This document shows, one piece after another, positions 24,912-34,200 of a stretch of 64,000 bases of DNA. The notes under the pieces are model-generated. The model ran no database searches and was not told where the DNA came from. It saw nothing but the letters and a program-made list of their open reading frames with translations. The stretch spans positions 558,001-622,000 of the forward strand of contig NZ_JAVLVT010000001.1 of NCBI RefSeq assembly GCF_031628175.1, written 5' to 3'. Each line of letters begins with the position of its first letter. Position 1 is the first letter of the stretch. A program made the translations under genes and the position numbers. This stretch comes from Lipingzhangella_A rawalii. GTDB taxonomy: Bacteria; Actinomycetota; Actinomycetes; Streptosporangiales; Streptosporangiaceae.

Positions 24912-25784
24912 TCAGGTGGCCCCGGCCCGGTCGGGGCGGCGGCGCGCCGCCAGGCGCCACAGCACCCCGCGTTGTGGCGCCGCCAGATAGGCCAGGGTGA
25001 AGGCGGCGGTCTGGGCGAGAACGATGGTGCCTCCCGTGGCGAGGTTGGCGTGGAAGCTGACGTAGGTGCCGATGATCGCGGCCAGGACCGCGATCGCTAC
25101 CGCGATCAGCAGCATCCGCTCGAAGGAGTTGGTGAGCAGGTAGGCGGTCGCGCCGGGAATGATCACCATCGCCACCACGAGGATGATGCCGACGGCTTGC
25201 AGTGCGATCACCACAGTGAGGGCGAGCAGCCCCAGCAGCAGCGTCTCCAGCCGGCGGGGACTCAGCCCGATGGCGTGGGCGTGGGTGCGGTCGAAGGCGA
25301 ACAGGGTCAGGTCACGGTGTTTGAGAAGCACGACCACGCCCACGACCGCGGCCATAACCAGCACCTGCACGATGTCGGAGTTGGAGACACCCAGCACATT
25401 GCCGAACAGGATGTGAAACAGGTCGGTCTGGCTGGGAATCCGGGAGATCAGCACCACCCCGAGGGCGAACAGGGCGGTGAACACGACCCCGATGGCGGCA
25501 TCCTCCTTCACTCGGGAGGTGCGGCTCACCGCCCCGATGAGGGCAACCGAGCCCGCACCGAACACGAGAGCACCCACGGCGAAGGGAAGCCCCAACACAT
25601 AGGCCAGAACCACCCCCGGCAGTACCGCATGCGAGACCGCGTCTCCCAACAGGGACCAGCCCAGCAGGGTGATCCAGCAGGACAGCACGGCACAGGCGGC
25701 CCCGGCGACCACGGCAACCAGGAGGGCCCGCCACATGAAGTCGAAGGTCAGGGGGGTGACGATCCAGGCGATGAGCTGGTCCAT
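24912..25784 (-). CDS. Mn(II)-type ABC transporter permease (ABC-3 family)
   Basis: A 290-residue membrane protein with eight or nine helices, from the ABC-3 family of manganese/zinc/iron importers (PF00950). Typical segments are LLGDAVSHAVLPGVVLAY near residue 47 and QAVGIILVVAMVIIPGATAYLL near residue 200. ATG 25784 shares one base with the ATPase stop (TGATG), so it is translationally coupled and is the last gene of the three-gene operon. The metal is inferred from the binding protein and the nearby MntR-type regulator, not from this sequence. Confidence 0.92.
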   Translation of the reverse strand: MDQLIAWIVTPLTFDFMWRALLVAVVAGAACAVLSCWITLLGWSLLGDAVSHAVLPGVVLAYVLGLPFAVGALVFGAGSVALIGAVSRTSRVKEDAAIGVVFTALFALGVVLISRIPSQTDLFHILFGNVLGVSNSDIVQVLVMAAVVGVVVLLKHRDLTLFAFDRTHAHAIGLSPRRLETLLLGLLALTVVIALQAVGIILVVAMVIIPGATAYLLTNSFERMLLIAVAIAVLAAIIGTYVSFHANLATGGTIVLAQTAAFTLAYLAAPQRGVLWRLAARRRPDRAGAT

Positions 25785-26533
25785 CACGGCTGGGCCCCCA
25801 GGGGGGCGGTGGGAACCGTGAAGATTCCGGCGAGGTGTTCGGAGGTGAGTACCGTCTGGGGCGGACCGTGAGCCAGCAGGCACTGGTGGAGCAGGGCGAC
25901 CTCGTCACACAGGGTCGTGAGGTTACCGAGGTCGTGGGTGGAGACCACGACAGTGTGCCCGGTGGCGGCCAGGTCCCGCAACACCATGGTGAGGGTGTGC
26001 TGGGAGCGGGCGTCCACCCCGGCGAAGGGCTCGTCCAGCAGGAGAACTGCGGCCCCCTGGGCGATCGCGCGGGCCACGAAGGCCCGTTTGCGCTGGCCCC
26101 CCGAGAGCTCGCCGATCTGACGGTGGGCCAATTCCCGCAGGCCGAGACGGTCAAGTCCGTTGTCGACGGCCGCGTGGTCACCGGTGCGGGGACGTCGGGT
26201 GATCCCCATGTGTGCGTAGCGGCCCATCATGACCATGTCGCGCACCCGGACCGGGAAACTCCAGTCCACGCGCTCGGCCTGAGGGACATAGGCCACCAGG
26301 CCCTGGCTGCGGGCCCGGGACGGAGGCTGACCGTGCAGGGCGACCGTTCCGGAGCTCAGCGGGACCAGCCCGGTCAGTGCCCCGAAGAAGCTGGACTTAC
26401 CCGAGCCGTTGGCCCCGATCAGTCCACAGATGCGGCCCGGCCCCACGGTCAGGCTGACCTCGGTCAGAGCCTGCACCTCGCCGTAGCGGACGGTGACCCG
26501 GTCCGCGGCCACGGCCGGGGGGACGGTGGTCAT
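25784..26533 (-). CDS. Mn(II)-type ABC transporter ATPase
   Basis: A 249-residue ATP-binding subunit. Walker A is GANGSGKSS, the signature is LSGGQRKRAFVARAI, and Walker B is VLLLDEPFAGVD. The segment YVPQAERVDWSFPVRVRDMVMMGRY is characteristic of the Mn/Zn/Fe subfamily. ATG 26533 overlaps the binding-protein stop by four bases, placing it in the middle of a tightly coupled operon. It drives import of the metal delivered by the upstream lipoprotein. Confidence 0.93.
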   Translation of the reverse strand: MTTVPPAVAADRVTVRYGEVQALTEVSLTVGPGRICGLIGANGSGKSSFFGALTGLVPLSSGTVALHGQPPSRARSQGLVAYVPQAERVDWSFPVRVRDMVMMGRYAHMGITRRPRTGDHAAVDNGLDRLGLRELAHRQIGELSGGQRKRAFVARAIAQGAAVLLLDEPFAGVDARSQHTLTMVLRDLAATGHTVVVSTHDLGNLTTLCDEVALLHQCLLAHGPPQTVLTSEHLAGIFTVPTAPLGAQP

Positions 26534-27462
26534 TGTGCCTCCAGTCCGTCAGCGATCGCCTCGGCGTTGTGCTCCAGCATGTCCAGATAGGTGGGTACCG
26601 GCCCGTCGGGCTCGGACAGGGAGTCGACGTAGAGTTCCGTACCAAGCTCGGCTCCGGTCTCTTGGGCGACCTGTCGTTGGGCGCTGTCGTTGACTGTGGA
26701 CTCGCAGAAGACGGTGGGGACGTTGTTGTCGGAGACGAACTCCACGACGTCGGCGATCTGTTGTGGCGTGCCCTCGGTTTCGGCGTTGACCGGCCACAGG
26801 TAGTGCTCGGTGAGTCCCACGTCGCGTGCCAGGTAAGAGAAGGCGCCTTCGCAGGTGACCAGGGCGCGGTGCTGCTCGGGGATCTCCTCCAGCCGCTCGG
26901 TCAGGCCGGTGGCGATCGTCTCCAGCTGCTCGTGGTAGGTCTCGGCGTTGGCCTCGATGTCTGACTCAGCCTGGGGAGCCAGGTCGATCAGGGCCGCGGC
27001 GATATTGTCAACATAGACGTGTCCGTTGTGCACGGACATCCAGGTGTGGGGGTTGGCTTCGCCCTCGTGGTCTCCGGAGGCGATGGGGATCTCCTCGATC
27101 CCGTCGGTCACGGTGACGCTGGGGGCGTCCACCCGGTCGGTGAACTGGTCGAACCAGGCTTCCAAGCCCAGCCCGTTGTCCAGGATCAGATCGGCGTCCT
27201 GGCCGCGGACGAGGTCGTCGGGGGTGGGTTCGTAGCCGTGGATCTCCGCGCCGACGCGGGTGATCGATTCGACGTGGACCGCGTCCCCGCCCACCGCTTC
27301 GGCCATGTCCGCGAGCACGGTGAAGGTTGTGAGCACGGTGGGGCGCTCGGAGGGGTCGTCCTCGGTTTCTGCCGGGGCCGCGCCACACGCGGCGACCGTG
27401 GTGAGTCCGACAACGACGACTCCCCACTGCTTTACGTTGGCCCAATCTCCTTTGTTAGCCAC
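26530..27462 (-). CDS. Mn(II)-type ABC transporter binding lipoprotein (cluster A-I)
   Basis: A 310-residue metal-binding lipoprotein with lipobox TVAAC shortly after the N-terminus. Metal ligands can be placed by alignment to PsaA/MntC: His in GAEIHGYEPTPDD, His in NPHTWMSVHNGH, Glu in CEGAFSYLARDVGL, and Asp in LYVDSLSEPDG. Glu rather than His at the third position is the pattern of Mn/Fe binders rather than zinc binders. The preferred start is GTG 27462. It has no ribosome site, and an imperfect dyad covers it, so a leaderless, metal-regulated transcript is plausible. It is the first gene of the operon with ATPase and permease. Confidence 0.88.
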   Translation of the reverse strand: MANKGDWANVKQWGVVVVGLTTVAACGAAPAETEDDPSERPTVLTTFTVLADMAEAVGGDAVHVESITRVGAEIHGYEPTPDDLVRGQDADLILDNGLGLEAWFDQFTDRVDAPSVTVTDGIEEIPIASGDHEGEANPHTWMSVHNGHVYVDNIAAALIDLAPQAESDIEANAETYHEQLETIATGLTERLEEIPEQHRALVTCEGAFSYLARDVGLTEHYLWPVNAETEGTPQQIADVVEFVSDNNVPTVFCESTVNDSAQRQVAQETGAELGTELYVDSLSEPDGPVPTYLDMLEHNAEAIADGLEAQ

Positions 27463-27469
27463 GCCAAAC
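27454..27469 (-). promoter_or_regulatory. Candidate MntR/DtxR-type operator at the start of the Mn operon
   Basis: GTTAGCCACGCCAAAC is an imperfect dyad (10 of 16 positions symmetric) resembling DtxR-family boxes of the TTAGGnnnnnCCTAA class. It overlaps the GTG start and would block transcription or initiation. An MntR-type regulator is encoded 1 kb away. Confidence 0.4.
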
Positions 27470-27574
27470 TTTTTATCACACCAGGGGCGAGCGAACGAGC
27501 CCCACCGGAGGCCAACGGCCTCTGCCAACCCCCGCGGTGGCCGCATTTGGCCAGGCCACTGGGCCTACATCCAA

Positions 27575-27588
27575 TTACCAGCTGGTAA
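27575..27588. promoter_or_regulatory. 14-bp perfect palindrome upstream of the MHYT gene
   Basis: TTACCAGCTGGTAA is a perfect dyad 71 bp before the MHYT start, between the divergent Mn operon and the MHYT gene. It is a candidate operator for a dimeric repressor. Confidence 0.5.
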
Positions 27589-27658
27589 GTTCATGGGGTA
27601 GATCACCAGGAAACACCCATGGAGCAGGCGCCAGTTGACGGCGCACGGGGAGACCGCA

Positions 27659-28498
27659 ATGACCGGTGTCGAGCACTTTGCCCACGGCTTGACCACTCCC
27701 GTCCTCGCCTATGTCGTCTCCGTTCTGGGCTCCCTGGGTGGCCTGCTGGCCACCTCCCAAGCGCGCACCGGTGGCCGCGCCAGTACCGGATGGCTCGCCC
27801 TGGGAGCCCTGTGTATCGGCACCGCCGGCATCTGGGCGATGCACTTCATCGCCATGCTCAGCTTCACGATTCCGGGCGCCCCGATCCGGTACGACGTGGG
27901 CCTCACTCTCGCCAGTGGGCTCCTCGCCGTGGGGGTGGTCGGTGCCGGGCTGGCCCTGGCGGTGCACTGGCAGAACCTGACCGGGCTATGCGCCGGCGGC
28001 GTGGTGACGGGTCTCGGGGTAGCCGCCATGCACTACCTCGGCATGGCCTCCATGCGCGTGGATGCCCACGTCAGCCACGATGTACGGCACATCGTCGCCG
28101 CGGTCCTCATCGCGGTGGTTGCAGCCACGCTGGCGCTGTGGTTCGCGCTGCGGCTGCGCAGCGGCTGGGCCCTGCTCGGCGCATCCCTGCTGATGGGGGC
28201 AGCCGTGTCCAGCATGCACTACACCGGCATGTTCGGCATGTCCGCCCACGTTCCACAGGACGGAGCAGCAACCCCGCACGGCGCCGAGGGGCTGGACTTC
28301 TTTCTGCCCCTCTTCATCGGCCTGAGCGTCCTGCTGCTGTTCACTATCACCCTGTGCCTCATCGCCCGATCCGAGGACTCTGTGAATCCCTCTGTGGACC
28401 CCGACGAGTCCACCCGAAACCAGGCGCCACCAACCGCGCCCACCCCACCGCAGGGACGCGCCTCGGTCTGGCAGGCGTCCACCCACCCCAGGGAATAA
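27659..28498 (+). CDS. MHYT-domain integral membrane sensor
   Basis: A 279-residue protein made of a seven-helix MHYT domain (PF03707) and a short Pro-rich cytoplasmic tail. The three repeated motifs are visible: WAMHFIAML, AAMHYLGMASM and SSMHYTGMFGM. Their Met and His residues are proposed to hold copper near the outer membrane face and sense O2, CO or NO. No output domain (GGDEF, EAL or kinase) is attached, unlike classic members. ATG 27659 follows GGGGAGA. It lies between the Mn importer operon and the MntR-type gene, which makes a link to metal or redox state tempting but unproven. Confidence 0.88.
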   Translation: MTGVEHFAHGLTTPVLAYVVSVLGSLGGLLATSQARTGGRASTGWLALGALCIGTAGIWAMHFIAMLSFTIPGAPIRYDVGLTLASGLLAVGVVGAGLALAVHWQNLTGLCAGGVVTGLGVAAMHYLGMASMRVDAHVSHDVRHIVAAVLIAVVAATLALWFALRLRSGWALLGASLLMGAAVSSMHYTGMFGMSAHVPQDGAATPHGAEGLDFFLPLFIGLSVLLLFTITLCLIARSEDSVNPSVDPDESTRNQAPPTAPTPPQGRASVWQASTHPRE

Positions 28499-28506
28499 GG
28501 CCCCGC

Positions 28507-29205
28507 TCAGCCCTCCGGCCCATCCGGAAGCACCCACAGCGCCTGGGCCGCGATCAGACCCAGGGAGCGTCGCTCCTGGGCATCGTCCACCCCCACCTGC
28601 ACCACCAGGGGACCGCCAAACGGCTCCCGGTCGATCACCCGAACCCGCGTCCCAATCCGCAGCCCGTGCTCGGCCAGATAGCGCAACAGTTCCGGATCGG
28701 AGTCATTCACCCGCACGATGGTGCCCACCTCGTCCGGATCGGCCTCCGACAGTAGGTGTGTCTGGGGCGCGGCGATGGTGCCCTCCCGGGTCGGGATCGG
28801 ATCCCCGTGCGGATCCACGGTGGGGTTGCCCAGATGTTCAGCGATCCGCTCCACGAACCGGTCCGAGACCACGTGCTCCAGGATCTCCGCCTCGTCGTGC
28901 ACCTCGTCCCAGGAGTAGCCCAGCGCCTCTACCAGGTAGGACTCGATCAGACGGTGGCGCCGCAGCACCTCCAGAGCCAGCTTCTCCCCAGTGGTGGTCA
29001 GGTGCACGTCGCCGTAACGAACGTGCGCCACCAGGTCGAGGTCACTGAGTTTGCGCAGCATCCCCGAAACCGAGGAGTTCGACACCGTGAGCCGTTCGGC
29101 GATCCCGGAGATCGTCACCGGACCGGTCCCGCGCTCCTGGAGGTCGTAGATGACCTTGACATAGTCCTCGACCGACGTCGACGGCCGCTCGGATGCTGTG
29201 CCCAT
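28507..29205 (-). CDS. mntR: MntR-type (DtxR family) metal-dependent regulator
   Basis: A 232-residue DtxR-family repressor with winged helix (about 5-70), dimerisation/metal domain (about 71-145) and a C-terminal SH3-like FeoA domain. In the metal helix the sequence is HDEAEILEHVVS, where iron-responsive DtxR/IdeR has Cys in the place of the Glu after Ala. Glu there is the manganese-selective arrangement known from MntR. It would repress Mn uptake when Mn(II) is replete. ATG 29205 follows TACCGT by six bases with no ribosome site, suggesting a leaderless mRNA. The Mn importer operon nearby is the obvious target. Confidence 0.88.
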   Translation of the reverse strand: MGTASERPSTSVEDYVKVIYDLQERGTGPVTISGIAERLTVSNSSVSGMLRKLSDLDLVAHVRYGDVHLTTTGEKLALEVLRRHRLIESYLVEALGYSWDEVHDEAEILEHVVSDRFVERIAEHLGNPTVDPHGDPIPTREGTIAAPQTHLLSEADPDEVGTIVRVNDSDPELLRYLAEHGLRIGTRVRVIDREPFGGPLVVQVGVDDAQERRSLGLIAAQALWVLPDGPEG

Positions 29206-29211
29206 GCTCGT

Positions 29212-29217
29212 ACGGTA
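29212..29217 (-). promoter_or_regulatory. -10 element for a leaderless mntR transcript
   Basis: On the minus strand TACCGT ends 6 nt before the ATG, and no Shine-Dalgarno sequence is present. No clear -35 hexamer is visible. Confidence 0.35.
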
Positions 29218-29370
29218 CGACACCGCAGCACCCCACACCGCCATGGCTCGCCCAGGCCGTGTGGGGGCGGTGACAGCCGCCCCGCAGCATGCCTACGATT
29301 CTGGCACGATCCCCCGCCGCCGAGGATGCCCTGACCCCGCCGCACCGACGAGGAGAGGCCAGCCTCCACT

Positions 29371-30747
29371 ATGTCCACCACTCCCCTGTCACCCTCGCCC
29401 CGCCGCACCGCGCCGACCCACCTACTGCTGGCGGCATGGCGCGGCTACCTCGCCTTCCCCCTGATCTGGAAGATGCTCATCGCTCTGGCTATCGGGGCCC
29501 TGACCGGACTGATCGTCGGCGAACCCGTCACGGTGGTCGAACCGCTCGGGCAGGTCTTCCTCCAGCTGCTCCAGATGCTCGTGGTTCCGCTGATCCTCAC
29601 CACCCTGATCGCCGGGGTGGCCTCCATCAACCCGGCCCGTCTGGGCAGCATCGGCCTCAAGGTGCTGGTGTTCTACCTGGTGACCTCGGCGCTGGCCATC
29701 ACCATCGGCATCCTGCTGGCGCTGGCCATCACCCCGGGGGCCGGGCTGTCGATGCCCGGGACGACGGATGAGGAACCCGAAAGCCCGCCGGCACTGTCCG
29801 AGGTGTTCCTCGACATCATTCCGGAAAACCCGTTCGCCGCCATGGTCGAGGGCAATGTGCTGGCGGTCATTTTCGTCGCCATCGCGGCCGGAATCGCCCT
29901 GGCGTTCATGCAGAACAGCGCGAACGACCACACCCGGGAGTTGGGGGACTTCCTGCGCCGCGGCGTGGACGGCGCCGTCGAACTGGTGTTTCGCGTGGTA
30001 CGGGGCGTGCTGGAGTACGCCCCGGTGGGCGTGTTCGCGCTGATCGCCGTCGTGTTGGCCGAGACGGGGGCCGAGGCGCTGCGGCCACTGCTGGAGCTGA
30101 CCGTGGCGACCTACGGCGGGATCGCCCTCCAGATCCTGGTCTACGTCGGGCTGCTCACGATCTTCCGTGCCGCCATCGGCCCGTTCTTCCTCGCCGCCAA
30201 GGACCCGATGCTGACCGGATTCGTGACCCGCTCCAGCGGAGGCACACTGCCGGTGACGATTCGGGCCGCGGAGCGACTCGGTATCCGCAAGGGGGTCTAC
30301 GGATTCACCCTGCCCTTCGGCGCCACAGTCAACATGGACGGCACGGCGATCTACGTCGGAGCCGCCACCGTATTCGTGGCCAACGTCGCCGGGGTGCAGC
30401 TGAGCCTGATTGAACTCGCCACGGTGGTGATCGTCGGGGTCCTGGCCTCAATCGGAACCGCGGGGGTTCCGGGGGCCGGACTCATCATGCTGTCGCTGAC
30501 CGTGACCCAGGCCGGCCTCCCGTTCGCCCCAGTGGCCCTTGTCGCCGGAATCGACGCGATCCTGGATATGGCGCGCACCATGTGCAACGTCACCGGAGAC
30601 CTGGTCGCCACCCGAATCATCGCGGGCACCGAACCCGGAATGCTGGCCGATCCCGGATCCGCGCCGGCGGAGAGCACCGATGCGGCCGCAGGCACCGATG
30701 GGAGCGGAAGCGACGGCACGGGCACAGCTGCGGACCGATCCGACTAA
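29371..30747 (+). CDS. Dicarboxylate/glutamate:cation symporter (DAACS family)
   Basis: A 458-residue membrane protein of the DctA/GltP family, which imports C4-dicarboxylates or acidic amino acids with H+ or Na+. The re-entrant loop serine motif appears as SSGGTLPVTIRAAE (slightly altered from SSSxTLP). The NMDGTAIY motif in helix 7 is intact, as are the GTAGVPGAGLIMLS loop and DMARTMCNVTGD, whose Asp and Asn contact substrate. Start ATG 29371 follows AGGAGAGG. The C-terminal 35 residues are a Ser/Gly/Asp-rich tail. It diverges from mntR across 165 bp and is monocistronic. Glutamate versus succinate cannot be decided here. Confidence 0.9.
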   Translation: MSTTPLSPSPRRTAPTHLLLAAWRGYLAFPLIWKMLIALAIGALTGLIVGEPVTVVEPLGQVFLQLLQMLVVPLILTTLIAGVASINPARLGSIGLKVLVFYLVTSALAITIGILLALAITPGAGLSMPGTTDEEPESPPALSEVFLDIIPENPFAAMVEGNVLAVIFVAIAAGIALAFMQNSANDHTRELGDFLRRGVDGAVELVFRVVRGVLEYAPVGVFALIAVVLAETGAEALRPLLELTVATYGGIALQILVYVGLLTIFRAAIGPFFLAAKDPMLTGFVTRSSGGTLPVTIRAAERLGIRKGVYGFTLPFGATVNMDGTAIYVGAATVFVANVAGVQLSLIELATVVIVGVLASIGTAGVPGAGLIMLSLTVTQAGLPFAPVALVAGIDAILDMARTMCNVTGDLVATRIIAGTEPGMLADPGSAPAESTDAAAGTDGSGSDGTGTAADRSD

Positions 30748-31219
30748 GGCGTGTTGTTTGGCGAGTCCGCGGGGTGGGGCAGCGCCCCGGGCGTGTATGA
30801 GAGCCGGCGGAGCGGCTGGAGGGACGCGTCCACGCCCCGCCGGCCGTCGTGCGGGGGCATGGGGGCTGCGGTGGCCGTGGGGCGCATCCCCCGCTACCCG
30901 GGGGGACACACTTCCCGGCACGACGGCCAACAGAGTGGACGCGGGGTAGACGTCGCCAGGCCAGGCCCAGCCTCGTTCCCACCCCCGAAAGACACTGCCT
31001 AGCCCGGGTCGCACCAGCAGCCCCTCCCCACCATCGGGTTTCGGTCGCAGGCAGGCACCGCCACGAGGGATGGTGTCTTCGCAGCTCACCGCGATATCAG
31101 GTACGCTGTAGCTAATTACAGTCGAACTCTAGTTCGATTTTGGGCCTGCCTTCCCCCGGCTGGAGTCGCCACCTGGCCACCCCAGCCGTGGCCTGACCCC
31201 ACCAACGAGGAGGAGGCCC
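30748..31219. other. Intergenic region between the symporter and dnaE2, with promoter and SOS box at its right end
   Basis: No protein gene is supported in these roughly 470 bp. A weak GGGGC/GCCCC hairpin follows the symporter stop (30774-30786). The last 120 bp hold a plausible promoter (TTCGCA 31078-31083, 18-bp spacer, TACGCT 31102-31107), the LexA box and a ribosome site for the leader peptide. Confidence 0.5.
31122..31137. promoter_or_regulatory. LexA-binding SOS box upstream of dnaE2
   Basis: TCGAAC-TCTA-GTTCGA is a perfect match to the actinobacterial LexA consensus TCGAACnnnnGTTCGA. It lies about 15 bp past the proposed -10 box, so LexA bound here would block the transcript. Confidence 0.88.
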
Positions 31220-31273
31220 GTGCACCACACGTCTGTCCCGTTTTCGACGCACCGTCCGGTGGCCCACGGATGA
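31220..31273 (+). CDS. 17-residue leader peptide translationally coupled to dnaE2
   Basis: A strong GAGGAGGAGG ribosome site is followed by GTG 31220 and a 17-codon frame (VHHTSVPFSTHRPVAHG) containing four His codons. Its TGA overlaps the dnaE2 ATG as ATGA. dnaE2 has no ribosome site of its own, so ribosomes finishing the leader would initiate dnaE2. The peptide itself need have no function. The alternative, that dnaE2 starts further upstream in its own frame, is unlikely, since no start codon exists there. Confidence 0.6.
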   Translation: MHHTSVPFSTHRPVAHG

Positions 31274-34200
31274 GTACAGGGTTTGCCCACCTCAACGTGG
31301 TCTCTGCCTCCTCCATGCGCCACGGAACCTCTCATCCGCACGTCCTCGCTGACCGGGCCGCGGAACTGGGGATGGACACGCTCGCGTTGACCGACCGGGA
31401 CGGGGTGCACGGCGCGGTCGCCCACGCCCGCGCCTGCGTGCAGCGTGGACTCCGACCAGTCCTGGGGGTGAACCTGGCCGTTGCGGCCCCGGACGGGGGA
31501 CGCGTCACCCTGCTGGCGCGCGGCCGGCGGGGCTGGGCGAGTCTGTGCCGCGTCGTGACCGCGGCCCATGCCACCGGCGACACCCCGGGCACTCCCGCGA
31601 TCCCCGCCGCCGGGCTCGCCGCCGACGGACTGATCCTGTTACTCGGCCCGGACTCGGATGTGGGACGTGCCGTGGCCCGCGGACAACCGAACCGGGCCCG
31701 AAGGCGGCTCCTGCACTGGCGGTCCCTGTATCCCGAGGCGGAAACGCTGGCCGTGGAGCTGGTGGACCACTACGGACCCGACCAGCGGCGAAACGCCCGG
31801 GCCATGCTGCACCTGGCCACCGAAACCCGCACCCTGGCCGTACTCAGTAACGCGGTGCGCTATCCGCACCCCGACGACGTCGAGGTCGCTCACCTCCTTG
31901 ACGAGGTCCGTCGTTGGCTGCCCGGGGGAACCGGAGTCACCCCCCGTTCCGCCGGCAGCCCCGCCGACACCGGACAGGCCTACCTCAAGAGCACCGACGA
32001 GATGGCGGCCCTCGCCGAACGCATCTGCGGCCCGGACCGGGACGCCGTGGCGCGTCTGCTGGCCCACACCCGAGCCCTCGCCGAGTCCTGTGTTCTGGAT
32101 CCGGCCGCGGACCTGGGGCTCGGGCACCCCCACCTTCCCGACATCGCCGACGCCGGCCTGCGCCTGTGGCAGGAGTGCACCGAGGGGCTCACCCGACGCG
32201 GTCTGGAACACAACGACCAGGCACACCACCGTCTGGCCCAGGAACTGTCCGTCATCGAGCACCAGGGCGTGTGCGCCTACTTTCCCGTGATCGCCGACAT
32301 CACCAGGCGCATCCGGGACCGGGGAATCCGAACCGCGATCCGCGGCTCGGGGGCGGGCAGCCTGGTGAACTACCTCCTCGGAATCTCCGAAATCAACCCG
32401 CTGGAGCGGGGACTACTGATGGAACGTTTCCTGACCACCAACCGCACCGGCCTTCCCGACATCGACCTGGACGTGGAGTCCGCCCGGCGGCTGGAGGCCT
32501 ACCAGGTGGTGTTCGACGCCTACGGTGCACCCGACGACCAGGGCACCTACCAGCGTGTCGCGTGTGTGTCGATGCCGGAAACCTACCGCGCCCGCGGAGC
32601 ACTGCGAGACGTGGGCCGGGCCCTGGGAATCCCCCCGCACGACATCGACGCCCTGGCCCGATCCTTCCCCCACATCCGTGCCCGCCAGATCAGCTCCGCG
32701 GTCGAGGACCTGCCCGAACTGCGGTCGGCCGCGCTGGACCGCTACCCGATGGCGGAGCTGTTCCGACTGGCCGAACGCCTGGACGGTCTCCCCCGCCACC
32801 AGGCCATGCACCCGTGTGGAATCGTGGTCTCCGACGCCCAGCTTCCCGACCGCGCCCCTACCCAACCCAGCCAGTCGGGCTATCCCATGGTCCAGCTGGA
32901 CAAGACCGACGTGGAGGCCATGGGGCTGATCAAACTCGACGTGCTGGGCGTACGGATGCAGTCGGCGATGGCACACGCGGTGGCCGAGGTGGAACGCACC
33001 ACCGGCCACCGCATCGACCTCGACACACGTCCCGGCCAGGATCCGGCCACCTACGCGCTGATCCGTTCCGCGCGGACCCTGGGATGTTTCCAGATCGAGT
33101 CGCCGGGACAGCGTGAACTGGTAAGCCGACTCCGCCCCGCCAGCATGGACGACCTCGTCGTGGACATCTCCCTGTTCCGGCCCGGACCAGTCAACAGTGA
33201 CATGATCACCCCGTTCCTGGCCGTGCGCGACAATGAGCGTCCGCCGCTCGCCCCCACCCGCGTCCTGGCCGAGGTACTGGCCGAGACCGGTGGGGTCATC
33301 GTGTTCCACGAACAGGTCCTGGCGGTACTCCATACCATGACCGGATGTGGTCTCGACACGGCCGAGGCCATGCGACGTCGGATGGACACCCCGGACGGCC
33401 GGGAGCAGGTACGTCGCCAGGTCACCACCATGGCCGCCGAATGCGGCCACGATCCCGCCACGATCGACCAAGTATGGTCCCTACTGGAGTCCTTCGGGGC
33501 CTTTGGTTTCTGCAAGGCGCACGCCGCCGCGTTCGCAGTGCCCACCTACCAGTCCGCCTGGCTGAAACGACACCATCCCGCGGCGTTCTACGCCGGAGTG
33601 CTGACCCACGACCCGGGGATGTATCCCAAACGCGCCCTGGTGCAGGACGCACGCCAGTTCGGGGTACCCCTGCTGGGCGTGGACGTCAACCACTCGGACC
33701 GAGCCTGGCGGGTGGAACCCACAACAGACCCGACAGATGCGTCTCAGCGGCGGCTGGGGCTGCGGGTTCCCCTCGGCGACGTGCAGGGAATCAGTGACCC
33801 CGAGGTGCAGGCGGTCATCGCGGGGCGTCCCTACACCTCGCTCGCCGACTTCACCGAACGCGCCCACATCGCACACGACGTGACCGAACGTCTCGTGCTA
33901 CTGGGCGGGTTTGACGCGGTACACGGCGTGGGCGACCATCCATCGGCCCCCAACCGCCGAGACCTGCTGTCCTGGTTGGGAGCGAACCGTGGCCGGCGCG
34001 GCGGGCCACGGCGCAGTGGCGGGCAGGTCCCCCTCACGATGCTCGACTCCCCACCAGCAGGGGAATTCCCCCGCCCTACCAGCTCGGAGCTCAGGCGGGT
34101 GGAACTCGCGGAACTCGGTTACGAGGTCGAGTCCCACATCATGCGGGAGTACACCGAACTGTGCGCACACCTGTACGCCCACCACGGCGCGGTTTCGGCT

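Noticed and set aside
24912..27462. Considered the metal importer as a zinc (ZnuABC) system
   Set aside because: The third ligand of the binding protein is Glu (CEGAFSYL) rather than His, no His-rich loop is present, and the nearby regulator is MntR-like, not Zur.
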